Below, one piece after another: positions 1 through 11,856 of a stretch of DNA of 64,000 bases. How positions within the stretch are numbered: position 1 is the stretch's first letter; each line of letters opens with the position of its first letter. The stretch covers positions 1,601,107 to 1,665,106 of the forward strand of contig QUOL01000008.1 in assembly GCA_009761415.1 (NCBI GenBank), read 5' to 3'. Origin of the DNA: Sarcomyxa edulis. Its lineage: Eukaryota; Basidiomycota; Agaricomycetes; Agaricales; Mycenaceae. The position numbers were made by a program, and so were the translations under genes. The notes beneath the pieces are model-generated. The model worked only from the letters and a program-made list of their open reading frames with translations. It was not told the origin of the DNA and ran no database searches.

Positions 1-1914
1 CTTGTCGCTATCATTGTTGTCATTGGAATCCTCGCCGTCAGTGATGTTGTTGCCCACAGAGGTTTTGTTAGTTGTAGCATTGGCGGAGCCATTTGACCCT
101 TGGAGTCGCAAATGAGTGGCAGCGGATTCTTGAAGGCGTTGCGGATTGGGAGGACGAGGGCCTTTGTTACGTTTACGGTGCTCTCGGAGAACATTGATGT
201 CATCATCAATATCCATATCTTCATCGGAATCGTCGTTGTGTTGCTTTGATCAAATAATCAGAAGGATGGAGTTGAATGAACGAGATCAAAGCACTAACCT
301 TCCTAATATGATTCCTCTTCGAACCTAGAAGTAGAAAAAAAAGTCAGTGATGAGCAGTGGAACGATCAAGATAACTTACGTTTGCGTTTCTGCCTGGGGG
401 TACTCTCGTCATCAGAGGAAACATCTAGGGAACCAGGAAAGTGATGTTGAACTTGAGGAAGATAATGCTACAAAAGAAACGCACCTGTAGGAATGTGCTT
501 GCCTTTACGACGAGCACTCACATTCATGTCCAAGTCGTCGTCTCCGTTTTCTTCTTCGTCTGTGTCTGTGTCTGTGTCTCCGTCTGCCTTGCCCTCCACC
601 TGTCCATCCGCCTCGTCATTCACCTGTCCCTCCACCTCACCATCCACCTGTCCCTCTACCTCGCCATCCACCTGTCCCTCTACCTCACCGTCTACCTGAC
701 CGTTCAACTCTCTTTCCAATTCCCTATACAATTCTCTGTCCATCTCTTCATCTAGATGTTTCGGTTTTGGAGGGTACGTGCCATCACCATAATGCCAATC
801 CTCTTGATCGGAAAAAAAATTCCTCCCCTCAAACTCGACAGTCGGATCAATGGAGTTTGGCCTTGTCGGTGGGTATTGATCGTCCGATGAAGCCGTATCA
901 GCAGAGTGACTCCGCTCAGGCTGGTCCTGGTCATCTTGAGGAAGCTCCTTTCGTGTCAGAAGCTGAGAGGGAGGAGGAGCATGGCTTCGGTGTTGTGAAT
1001 TGACCGCCAATGACTGTTGTCGGGACTGAAGGTCTGGACGTTGAGGGGGGGTTTGACGGGGTGCTGAGCAAGACTGGAGATTGCCTTGATTTGGCCTACC
1101 CGAAACAGAGTGTTGTCGAGCCAAAGAGTTTGAACCAGACTCGGCGTCTCGACGGCTGCCAGCTTGATTTCCTGAAGTGACAACTCTAAATGGGGATGGT
1201 TTAGACGGTTTCGAACGCGTGGCATTTGGACTGGGACGTGGAAGATCCAGGGTCGGGTCAACGACGGGGGCACGATTACCGCTGGCTTGACCTTTGGGGG
1301 CAGTGACTGCTGCCGAGGATGGCTTGGTAGAAGTCGAGGACGAAGGAGTGGTTTTGCCGGTTGCAAGATTGCGAAAGGGTGGTGGAGCAAAAGAACGGAT
1401 GTCGCCAGTCTGTAGCCCAAACCGGCCACCATTTGCAAGCTGAAACCTTGGACTCCGAGGACCATTGAGACTAGGTTCAGTTCCAGGTGGAACCATAAAG
1501 GTTTGACTCGGGGCAGCTGGGACCTGCGTTGAGGGAGAGTTTGAATCTGATGGTCCAGAATTTGCTACAGTCTGTGACAGTCAGTACTATCATGGGTGCT
1601 AATGTGATGAACATACCTTCTTGACGCGACGAGGTTTGACAGCAGCCGGAGGTGCCAATGGATTGACAGGAACACTTTTGGGAATAGTTTCGAGACCAGA
1701 CGTCTTTTTGGAACGTTGAGGGCGAGTTATCTTCTCTGAGATACTTTCCAATCGTGCCAGTCTTCCTCCAGTTCCACGGTTAGCGCGCCGAGGCCTATCA
1801 TTGGAAGCTGTTTGCGTATCATCTGTATGGAGGCTCTGAGATCAATTTGCAGAGAAGTGTATTCGAAGTTTGATACTCACCTGGCGGTGGATCATCGGCC
1901 TTTTTCCGAGCCAT
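1..1914 (-). CDS. Hypothetical disordered protein, 5' part (runs off left edge)
   Basis: I do not recognise this protein. The start is ATG at 1914 (MARKKADDPPP). Splice sites join at least six exons on the minus strand: about 1914-1881, 1826-1617, 1570-485, then short exons near 431-379 and 326-298, and a last exon from about 245 to the window edge; donors are GTGAGT, GTATGT, GTGCGT, GTAAGT and GTTAGT. The product is rich in Ser, Pro, Thr, Arg and Gln and looks disordered. A run near 590-720 encodes tandem acidic repeats of the type GQVDGEVE, followed by Asp/Thr and Glu runs. The 3' part encodes an acidic stretch, then a basic one (LREHRKRNKGPRPPNPQR). No domain is visible. The 3' end is not in the window. 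Family and function are unknown; coding is supported by several in-frame splice junctions. Confidence 0.6.
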
Positions 1915-2974
1915 GGTGTGGCACGACAGACCACACCAAAAACAGACGGAGACTCGAAGTTGGAACAAGCAGATGGTCCTAGAATGACGGAAAGTGCGGT
2001 GAACAAGCTCAGAGGCCTGAGCGCTGAGAGGTAGCGCCCAGTTTTGCTTGCTTCAGGGTCAAGTTTTCCACGGGGTAAATCCACCGCCAGCGGTAGATTT
2101 ACCCCGTGGGACTTCTCCAACCCGCGGCGGACTTTGGCCTCTGTTTGGTCTCATCGATCACGCGATCACGATCGAGCAGAATATCTGATATTCTTCAATT
2201 CCCACAGTGTCTCTGTCGTCTTTTTCTTCATGGTTGCTTCAAGAATTCCCAAAATCAGTAACCAGAATCTTTACAAGTAACGTTCTAACCAACCCTCGTA
2301 TACATCTGGTCCACCGATGACTGCGTCTTCGGTACGACCGATGATTTTTCGTGGTATTGTGAAAATAATAATTTGTCTAGACAAGGTCGGATGGCTTATT
2401 GTCACTCTTCGAGGAGAAAACTCTGACGATATAGCTTTCACACAGTAGCGTTCTGGTTGCTTGCAATCACTCTTCGGCTTGCTCTGGGGATTAGGCGCAA
2501 TGGCTCGTATCTGGCGGGGTCGAATTTGTCGGGCGCTGGTCTCCATATCGAGGATCGTTGGACGTTACTTTGTCGAAAATCAGCAGCATGGATGATGGGG
2601 AATTGGTCAAAGTAGGCGAGGATTGGCTTGGAAAGGGGACACCTTCATTGACAATACACTCGACACTGGACTTGGCTTTATCGCTAAGTTGCTCGAAGAC
2701 TGTGACATCAGGAACGCAAGAAAACATATGTCTTCGATGCCATCAAGATCATCCACACCTCTTCATCCGCGACACACCCAACTCGTCGTCAATATCGTCG
2801 TCATCGTCGAGCTCATGCATTCCTTGGAACGCAGGAGCTCGACTTCTCGTCGTCCTCATCATCTTTGCCTGTCCCATCTGATCACTCTATCACTGTGCCT
2901 ACCCCGATGCGCTGTATCTTCGTCTTGAGTCTCAACGCATATTTTCCAGCTCATCGTCCATCCTCAAATTCAGT
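1915..2974. other. Intergenic stretch; large palindrome, no recognised gene
   Basis: I see no gene here. The stretch lies between the divergent starts of the hypothetical gene (-) and the RPB1 pseudogene (+). It contains a 42-bp near-perfect palindrome at 2068-2109. Open frames at about 2558-2928 did not match RPB1 upstream of its catalytic loop, although that is where the missing half of RPB1 would be expected. Confidence 0.5.
2068..2109. repeat. 42-bp near-perfect palindrome (potential cruciform)
   Basis: The arms are 20 bp each (2068-2087 and 2090-2109) around a CA centre, with one mismatch. The left arm reads CCACGGGGTAAATCCACCGC. It lies about 155 bp upstream of the minus-strand ATG at 1914, so it may sit in that gene's promoter or 5' leader. 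Confidence 0.85.
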
Positions 2975-5900
2975 GTACCTCAAAGCGAAGAAACTCGCGC
3001 TGAGTTGAGTCAAATCGCCTGGGTACCTCGTCAAGTAAGTACAACCTGTCTTTTCTAGTCTCGTCTCGAAATCTCATCATTGCCCTATTCAGATCATCTC
3101 TCCACAAGCGAACAAGCCCGTTATGGGTATCGTGCAAGACACACTTATTCCCGCGAACGTGAAGCCGAAACCGCTATGGACCGGGAAGCAAATACTCAGT
3201 CTCACCATTCCTCGAGGTATCAACATTCAACGCTCTTCCGAACTAAAATCGTCCAATCCAGTCTTCGACGACGGGATGCTGATCGAGAACGGAGAGTTCA
3301 TCTATGGTATCGTCGAGAAAAAGACGGTCGGTGCTTCGCAGGGCGGTCTCGTCCACGTCGTTTTCCGTGAAAAGGGACCCGAGGCAACTCGTCAGCTGTT
3401 CACCGGTTTGCAGATGGTCGTCAACTTCTGGTTGTTCCATAACGGATTCAGTATCGGTATTGGCAATACCATTGCCGATGCTGGAACCATGTCATACATC
3501 ACGAAGACGATTGCGGACAGGAAGGCGGACGTCACCCGAATTATCGATGACGCTACCCACGATCGACTGAAAGCTGCTCCCGGTATGACCATTCGTGAAT
3601 CGTTCGAGAGTTTGGTGGAACGGCAACTCAATTTGGCCCGTGATACGTCTGGTCAATTTGCGCAGAAGAATTTGAAGGAAGACAATAATGTCAAGCAGAT
3701 GGTGGTGGCTGGTTCAAAGGGTTCCTTCATTAACATCTCGCAGATGTCTGTGTGTGTAGGGCAGCAGAGTGTGGAAGGTCGTCGTATTCCCTTCGGTTTC
3801 CGTCACCGAACGCTCCCTCATTTTACCAAGGATGACTTCAGCCCCGAAGCTCGCGGTTTCGTAGAAAACTCGTACCTGCGTGGATTAACACCCCAGGAAT
3901 TCTTCTTCCACGCCATGGCTGGTCGAGAAGGTTTGATCGATACCGCTGTCAAGACTGCCAAGACCGGTTACATCCAACGTCGTCTGGTTAAGGCCCTCGA
4001 AGATGTAATGGTATGTTATGATGGAACTGTTCGAAATTCCCTCGGCGATCTGATTCAGTTCGTGTACGGCGAGGACGGTATGGATGGTGCGTTTATCGAG
4101 AAGCAGAACATCGACACGTTCGGCTTGAACGACAAGGAGTTCGAGCACAATTACCGTGTTGATGTGACGGATCCAGAGGGTGGTTTCGTTGGCGGAGTGC
4201 TACAGGTCGGACTCGATGACAGTTCTGTGGAGCTGCAAGAGAAGCTGGATGAAGAGTACAACCAACTCGTCGAAGATCGAAGACTCCTCCGCGAATTTGT
4301 TTTCCCTCGATCTGATACCAGCTCTCCTCATTATCTCCCAGTCAATCTTCAACGTATAGTCCAGAATGCTATGCAAATCTTCCATATCGATCGTCGAAAA
4401 CCCAGTGATCTCGAGCCAGCGTATATCGTCGACGCCGTCAAGGAATTAGGACAACGTCTAATTGTTGTTCGAGGAGACGATCCTCTGAGTCGAGAAGCTC
4501 AGGAGAACTCAACGTTGACATTCCGTATGCACCTTCGCGCCACTTTTGCATCTCGCCGCGTACTGGAAAAATTCCATCTCAACCGAGAGGCGTTCGATTG
4601 GGTGCTGGGAGAAGTAGAGGCTAAATTCAATCAATCACTGGCAAACCCTGGTGAAATGTGTGGGACCCTTGCCGCTCAATCTATTGGTGAACCTGCTACG
4701 CAGATGACGCTGAACACTTTCCATTACGCTGGTGTATCAAATAAAAACGTCACTCTTGGTGTCCCTCGTTTGAAAGAAATCATCAACGTCGCCACGAACA
4801 TCAAGACTCCGTCACTCTCCGTTTACCTAGAGCCCGATATCGCTAGCGACAAGTTCTTAGCGAAGAACGTGCAGCAGGAACTTGCCTACACGTCTCTACG
4901 GACTGTCACAGCGGCTGTAGAGATTTGGTACGATCCAGACCCTACTTCAACCATCATCGAGGAAGACGCGGTCTTCGTAGAGTCCTTCTTTGCCATTCCC
5001 GATGAAGACGTCGAGGCCAAATTGCACCTCCAGTCTCCGTGGCTTCTTCGCTTGGAACTCGATCGAGCCAAGATGATTGATCGTAAGCTCACCATGGCTT
5101 ATGTTGCAGGTCGGATCGCCGAGAGTTTCAAGACTGATCTGTTCGTCATCTGGAGTGAAGACAACTCCGAGAAACTGATTCATTCGTTGCCGAGTATTGG
5201 GAGGTGCGGACAAGGATGAGGACGGGATGGGTGCCATTGAAGAAGACATCTTCCTCCGGCAGCTAGAGAACACCATGCTCAACTCCGTTAGTCTACGGGG
5301 TGTCAAGCACATCAACCGTGTGTTCCTTCTCGAGCATGACAAGGTAGTCATCAATAACGAGGGTACAATTGAGACTCGAAAGCAGAAGGAATGGGTATTG
5401 GAAACCGACGGTGTCAACTTGAAGACTGTCATGTGCATTGACGGGGTCGACTTTAAACGGACGTATTCCAACAGTTGCGTGGAGATCTTCAATGTTCTGG
5501 GTATCGAGGCGGCTCGAGGTGCGATATTGAAGGAACTGCGTGGAGTCATCGAATTCGATGGATCTTATGTCAACTACCGACATCTTGCCCTCCTCTGCGA
5601 TCTTATGACCCATCGCGGTACTCTTATGGCAATCACGCGACACGGTATCAATCGTGCAGATACTGGAGCTTTAATGAGGTGTTCGTTCGAGGAGACGGTC
5701 GAAATCCTTATGGAAGCGGCGGCTGTAGGTGAAAAAGACGACTGTCACGGTGTTGCTGAGAACGTCATGTTCGGTCAAATGGCTCCTATGGGCACGGGCT
5801 CCTTCGATGTTGCTCTCGATATCGATATGTTGAAGGACGCCATCGTTGATCACCGACTCCCTGTTGGCGGCGCAAGCTGATGGAGGAATGACTCAAGGTC

Positions 5901-6848
5901 AAGTAGCGATGACACCTGATGATAGCAATTCTCCAGTCTGGCAAGACGGAATCTTCAAAGGGGATCAAGCTTCGTTCTCGCCTCTCGCTATCAATGGCGG
6001 AGAAGATGCAGCAACGTTCCCGTGGTTGGGCTTTGGTCAGAGTCCTATGGGTACCGGTGGCATGTCCCCAGCAGGCCCTGGCTACAGTCCTAGCTCGCCA
6101 AATGCATGTTCTCCCACTACACCCGGGTTTCTTCCCCAATCTCCCTTCAGTGGGGCTACATTTCCTTTCTGTAATTCACCCTATGCCACGTCTCCATTCT
6201 ACGACCGCAGCGGACGAGGCAACCTCCCCTACGTATCCGCCAACGTCTCCCGCTCTCAATCTCTCATCTCCAGGATACTCACCTATCAGTCCGCGTTACT
6301 CGCCGACACTATCTTCATCATCGTACCCTCCATCATTCATTGCATTCGTACCACCAGCAGCCTGTGCGGCCAGTGCAGCAGCATGTGCAGCAGCTCCACA
6401 ACTTGATTATTATATCTTCGGAAGAGCCTTGCACTGAGGTGAGCCCATAAGAACATCTTAGATTGAGGCTGAGGGGATTGTGATGTTGCTGACTCTGTTT
6501 TTTGCTGTTTTGACAGATGTTCATCCTTGACAGGTGAAGGTTCACGGGAATTCGTGTCGCGTTTACGGTGATTCACACCTCCCGTGGTTGGGCTTTGGTC
6601 CTATGGGTGCCGGTGGCATGGCTCCAGCAGGCCCTGGCTACAGTCCTAGCTCGCCAAATGCCTATTCTCCCAGTTCACCCGGGTTCATTCCCCAATCTCC
6701 CTTCGGTGGGGCTACACCTCCTTTCGGTATTTCGCCCTATGCCACGTCTCCATTCTACGACCGCAGCGAACGAGGGGCGACCTCCCCTACATATTCGACT
6801 TCCGCGCTCAATCTCTCATCTTCGGGTTACTCACCTACTAGTTTATAG
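2975..6848 (+). pseudogene. RPB1: RNA polymerase II largest subunit, C-terminal half, decayed copy
   Basis: Homology starts abruptly at 2975 with VPQSEETRAELSQIAWVPRQ, crosses an intact intron (3035-3092) and continues through [18 protein letters not shown] to the pre-CTD. The upstream catalytic loop (NADFDGD) that binds the active-site magnesium is absent; the bases before 2975 are out of frame and not homologous beyond a few letters. The trigger-loop region is still readable ([20 protein letters not shown]). Frameshifts: an extra C near 5181 splits EKLI from [11 protein letters not shown]; a deletion near 5860-5870 shifts the frame after IVDHRLPV; a 2-base loss near 6219 shifts the frame after YDRSGRG. 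Only a few CTD heptads remain (for example SPGYSPISPRYSP), where fungal RPB1 has about 25. The pre-CTD is present twice. The copy cannot encode a working polymerase subunit; a complete RPB1 must lie elsewhere in the genome. Confidence 0.97.
6019..6848 (+). repeat. Tandem duplication of the RPB1 pre-CTD segment
   Basis: The segment encoding PWLGFG...GPGYSPSSPNA...SPFYDRS occurs at about 6019-6330 and again at about 6581-6848, offset 562 bp. The second copy lacks 6 bp (CAGAGT) present in the first, but keeps the frame through YDRSERGATSPTYS. The first copy has the 2-base deletion that breaks it. The DNA between the copies (about 6400-6580) is not RPB1-like. Confidence 0.9.
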
Positions 6849-6996
6849 TCTTCAGTGATACCCTTCATATTTCCTTATACTTGTAATTGTAAATTTATGT
6901 CTTATCTTGTATATTCCTCCGAGTTTTCCCAATACACGCCTAGTACGAAATATGATCCATGATTTGTAGTACAAGACCATTACAAGAGGCAGCCCC

Positions 6997-7499
6997 CTAA
7001 TCCAACTTGACAGCAAGAGTCTTTCCATCAATTTTGACATAGTAGTTTTCTACGTTCAATCCACACATGTTTAGTATATTCGAAAGCATTGCAAAGCAAG
7101 AGGCTGGCGTACCTTTATACTGGTGGACTCGAGTATGGACAGAGTTATTGGAGCGCTTTAGTACAGCGGAGTGCCTGCTCTTTCTCACTGAATAACGAAC
7201 ACGTCCAACATCTCGATTAGCTTTGTTAAGCCGTTCCTGAGCCTGTTCCAATTGCATGCTGTAGAGTTGTGCTTGGAGAATCGCCTCCTTCATTCGACAT
7301 TCAGCGAGTAACTTCTCAGCATGGCATGTCTCTCGCTTTGCATCTGCCATATCGAGGGCGTGTTGAGCTTCTTGCACAGTACCAATAGAAGGACTCTGTA
7401 GATAGGTAAGTGTCATACTATGAGCCTCGAAAGGATAGTGAATGGAGGACAAACGTCTAGACGCCCGGCATCGAGTTGTGATTCCAACACAGTCGACAT
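6997..7499 (-). CDS. Small coiled-coil protein, 126 residues, three exons
   Basis: I do not recognise a named family. Exons 7499-7455, 7395-7113 and 7049-6997 join in frame (45+283+53 nt) to give 126 residues plus stop. The first intron has a weak donor (GTTTGT) and a good acceptor (CTACAG); the second starts GTACGC and ends GTAG. Residues about 20-85 are rich in Ala, Glu, Leu and Gln with heptad spacing and look like a long coiled coil. A basic patch follows (GRVRYSVRKSRHS). The C-terminus is ENYYVKIDGKTLAVKLD. The gene is transcribed divergently from the Plavaka transposase, with 196 bp between the two ATGs, so it may be a passenger gene of that element or a chance neighbour. The clean reading frame across three exons argues against a random open frame. 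Confidence 0.6.
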
Positions 7500-7695
7500 T
7501 CTACATGATAGCCATTGAGTATAGACCTGGAAAATATAGACAGTAATGCGCACCTATCAGTGTCAATACTGAAAAGCTGGATGTACACGTTGTGGGCGAA
7601 GATGAGAACGAAGGCCAAGTCAATTTGAAACTCCGCCAACACCTCTGAGCATTGTCGACAGCGACCACGACATCGATAATCACAATTCTCCCACA

Positions 7696-10600
7696 ATGTC
7701 TCGCTGTCCTCGCTGTAAAAAGAAATTCAAAGACACCTCTCGTGTTCTCAACCATATGAATCAGCCTATGGGATCATGCCACTCTCTCCCAAGAAAACTG
7801 ACTCGAATTTCTGACAAACTTCGTCACCGTCTTCGCCAGCAGCCACAGCATGCTATCCCAGGTACTACAGCCCCTGGATACCCTATGGGGGGTGACGATA
7901 ACGATGAGGACCTCATGGATGCCATTGATGATGATTTTTCGGATCCCCAGGTTCCATCTCAGCATGATACGGATCCTGTCGTCGAGGCCTACCCTGGTGC
8001 TTCGAAAATCTATGGAACAGGTCCCACCTTCATGCAGTCCTTCAATGAGGATATGTACGCTAAAGAACGCGAACAAAACCTCTACTATCCATTTGCATCA
8101 AAAGATGAGTGGGAAGTCGCCTCCTTCCTCACACAATCAACTCTCAGTATGTCTGCTATCGACAAATTCTTGTCTCTCAATCTTGTGAGTGTATACGACT
8201 GTTGCTAGCTATCACTTGCTAACTTATTCTAGGTCCGTAAACTACATCTATCTTTCAACACTGCCAAGGACCTCCGAGCGCGTGTCGAAATTCTGCCTAA
8301 GACTCCCGAGTGGAAATGTAAGATTTTGGACACCGTGTATCCCACCAAACACCCAGTTCGGTTGTTCTATCGCGATCCACTGGAGTGTATCCAGTCCCTT
8401 CTCGAAAGTCCTCTAGTATCGGACCATATCCATTTCACGCCTCTTCGACTCTTTGAGACTGCTGAGAAGCTTGTGCGGGTTTACAGTGATTGGCTTACTG
8501 GGGATGTTGCATGGCGAATACAGGTCAGTATATTTGATCCGCTATCAATGATATATAGGACTCACACCTTGTTGCAGAGTAAATTACCTCCAGGCGCTAC
8601 CTTACTTGGGACTATCATTTCGTCAGACAAAACAAATATATCCGCGATGACTGGCAACCGTATTGCCCATCCCCTCCTCATCAGTCTTGCTAACTTCGAT
8701 ATGGAGTTTCTCATGAAAGCTTTACACCACGCATTCGCTTTACTAGCACTTCTGCCTATTCCTCAATTTCTTCACCGTAGAAAAGATGTCTGCAGTCTTC
8801 TAGAGGCTCGACTGACGCACCAGTGCTTCGATTATATTTTTGAACCATTGAAGGTCGCTGCACGAATCGGAATCATGATGTCCGACGCCTTGGGTTGGAG
8901 CCGTCATTGCTTCACCCCGCTTGCATCTTGCATCATCGACACTCCTGAATCTGCTCTATATGCCGGCGTTGCTGGTAAAACCTCATCTGTCACCACCGCA
9001 AGCTACAAAGAATTCGGTGATAATTTTCGTCATCCTCCTCGGACAGGGGCGTACACTTTGAAAAAGCTCCGTAAGCTTCGTCGCAGAGTTCACCCATGGG
9101 ATATCGTCAATTATCTAGCTGCAGCAAAGAAGCTTCGTCTAAACGGTGTTCACCTACCGTTTTGGCGAAATTGGCCGGGTACAGAGGTGCCGGAGATCTA
9201 CACACCAGAAGCTCTGCATCACTGGCACAAAGAGTTTTGGGACCATGATGCGAAGTGGTGCATTCGCATTCTCGGTGGTGCGGAGATTGATTTTCGTTTT
9301 TCCATTCTCCATCCACATACGGGCTTCCGTCATTTCAAAGAAGGCATATCGAAGCTCAAGCAGGTCACCGGCCGTGAGCACCGTGACATCCAGCGCTACA
9401 TTGTTCCTATCATCGCAGGAGCTGCTCCGAAGGATTTTGTTATTGCGATACGTTCGTTGATGGATTTTCGATATCGTTCCCAGGCTCCAGAGCATAACGA
9501 TCTTGCTCTCGAACGTATCACAAAGGCCTTGGAGGAGTTTCATGACCATAAGGAGGTTATTCTTACTTCGGGAGCTCGCGTTGGAAAAGGCAATCGACCA
9601 ATCAACAACTGGTATATTCCCAAGCTCGAATTCATGCAGAGTGTCGTCTCTAACATACGAGCAAATGGATCACCACTCAAATTCTCTGCGGATCGCACAG
9701 AAAACGCTCACATCACGGAAATCAAGGATCCTGCAAGAGCGGGCAATAATCAGAACTACGAGGATCAGATCTGCCGTTTTCTCGACCGCCGTGAAAAATG
9801 TCGAGGATTTGATCTCGCTACATCTATTGCTGAAGCGGGGGTTGATTTTGGTGAGGCGTTACAAGACCACGAACCTGGCGATCAGCAGGTTGAGCCAGAT
9901 AATCAATCTGACTCTTCTGACATGGATATCGACGCAGACGGATCTGACATGGACGACACACCAGAGAACAATAACCGTATCACATCCACTTCTGATCTCC
10001 TCCACCAGATACATCCTGTCTCAAACCTGGGCAGCTCCCAAAGGACCAAATCAGATTATTTTGACACCGCGAACAAACTTCAGAGTGGTAAATACCCTCG
10101 CGCCCCTCAACCATTCCGAACTTTCACCGATCCCACCGCATGTGCAGCGTTTCAGCTAAACCGTCATGCAAGCTTCAAAATCATGCAAGTGGACAAAGCA
10201 GCGGAACTATACGAGATTCCTGATCTGCGTCCGGCACTGGCTGATTTCATGCAGCGTCTTAGATCTGGTGTAACAACCCATAACGTTGCAGGCCGCAGAA
10301 CATCTGCTCAGAACGCATATCTTCCTTTCGATAGTCTTCAGATATGGACCAGTTTCCGCATCCAGTCCAAATCATATTACAGGCCTCACGCTCCCCTTCC
10401 ACCTCGAACTATCAATGCATCTCCTCCATCTAACAAAACTGCATGGACGTTTGGGCGTTATGATCCAGTGGTACTGAATGTAGATCCTGGTCTGCAATGG
10501 CCGAAATGTGGTCTGACAGGTATGCATTTGTTTTTTTGATTTGCGGTCAGAATTTCTGCTTATGGCTCGCTCGTGGTTCAGGCCATGTCATTGTTCAAGT

Positions 10601-10976
10601 CTGTTTAGTCTTTCGTATAGTCGCACGTCGTGGCTACAATTCCGCCCCGGGTACAGACCAGTTTCTCTCTTACGTTCGGCGCTTTGAGATCGTTCCACAG
10701 CTCAATCCACGGCTCTCGTCTTCCCCTACTATAAAAGGACCATACCCCGATCCCGTCACCTCATTATATATTGTGAAGCGCAGCCATCGAAGCAATGGGG
10801 CATCTATGGGTGACATTGTCCCCTTGCATCAAATACGTGCAGGTGTGGAGCTGACACCGTGTCATGGAGGTAAAGCCAACGTGCAATTGGTGAAGGAAAC
10901 GAGTCTCCATCACCATGAGCAGTTCTATTTAGACAAGTATTTCGAGAAAGAATTGTTCTACGCTCTTGATGTATAG
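7696..10976 (+). mobile_element. Plavaka-type transposase gene, apparently intact
   Basis: Exons 7696-8184, 8233-8523, 8578-10519 and 10582-10976 join in frame (3117 nt) to give 1038 residues. Donors are GTGAGT, GTCAGT and GTATGC; acceptors end in TCTAG, TTGCAG and TTCAG. The N-terminus has a zinc-finger-like pattern CPRCKKKF..H..GSC, an acidic stretch follows, then the conserved block around residues 195-260 containing PVRLFYRDPLECIQSLL and WRIQSKLPPGATLLGTIISS, where the SDKT segment is typical of the family. From family knowledge, Plavaka elements are cut-and-paste DNA transposons of the CACTA-related superfamily, common in Agaricomycetes. The acidic tail at residues about 590-640 (DMDIDADGSDMDD) is probably disordered. 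I could not identify terminal inverted repeats or a target duplication. No frameshift or internal stop is visible, so it may be recently active. Confidence 0.85.
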
Positions 10977-11281
10977 GCTGAAGTAACAAATATATCAAGT
11001 TCCGAATACTGTTCAATGATCAATCATTGCAAGTTTCTGTAGCTTCAAGTATGATATCAGTTATCTCTATCTTCATCAGGTCTACGCAACCCTTCCTAGA
11101 CACCCTACCAGTCTTTGTAACTCTTCATAGAGCCCTCATCTATTTATGAAGTTCTACATAGAAATCGCACTTCTATGTGGATGTCCAGAGAGGTTTGGGA
11201 GAGCTACAAAAAAACTTCGGATTCTACATTGTCTACAATAATTCTACAGAATATCTACAAGTGCTATACATTCTATAGACA
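10977..11281. other. Intergenic, TCTACA-rich
   Basis: No gene is seen. TCTACA occurs at 11153, 11223, 11232, 11243 and 11254, four of them within 37 bp. A small inverted repeat (CATAGAA...TTCTATG) lies at about 11156-11177. This separates the end of the Plavaka gene from the truncated retroelement and could be a transposon end. Confidence 0.5.
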
Positions 11282-11856
11282 CTATGCTCTTCTACGCCAG
11301 AAAGTCCGGTTTGCTGATGTGCGATTGCCTTGCAGGTTCCGGAGGCCTCGTAGTGACCAATTGATGCGAGAATGGTCCTCGTCGGAGAGCGGTTCTGGCC
11401 ATCCTTGTGCGATATGCCATGCGCGGACGGCTGAAAGGTATTTTCGAGCCACCGGGACAGAAATAGGCTCGAAAGGTGTGCCCTGAGCCAATGAAGGGTC
11501 GAGAGAGTCTGGGTCGGTTGTTGCCCATAAAGCGAAAGAGTGCAGTAAAGGAAAGGATGCTGGTAGTCTGTCGTGTTCGGGGATGGAAAATATGTCGCAG
11601 AAAAGGTGGAACTTACGCAAACCAGAACCGTAGCTTTCGGTGTCTCTGAGAGACGACCTGGATGCCACTTCAGCGAGGAGACGTATGACAGGATGATCAA
11701 TTGTGGATGGTGGCGGAGAATTGACACCTCTCCAGAGGAAAATACGCTCGTCCGCTCTACAATTGGGTCGAAGGGATGACGGGTTCAGTTGTAGTCGTCC
11801 TGAGACCGAGCGTGTTGTTGGAAGCGAGGGAGTGGAAGGTGACTGGAAAACTGGCA

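Noticed and set aside
2558..2928. Open frames upstream of RPB1 as its missing N-terminal half
   Set aside because: They contain none of the expected RPB1 blocks (for example FNRQPSLHKMSM or NADFDGD) and are in different frames.
7457..7755. Minus-strand open frames opposite the start of the Plavaka gene
   Set aside because: They overlap the well-supported transposase exon and the shared upstream region, and show no protein-like features.
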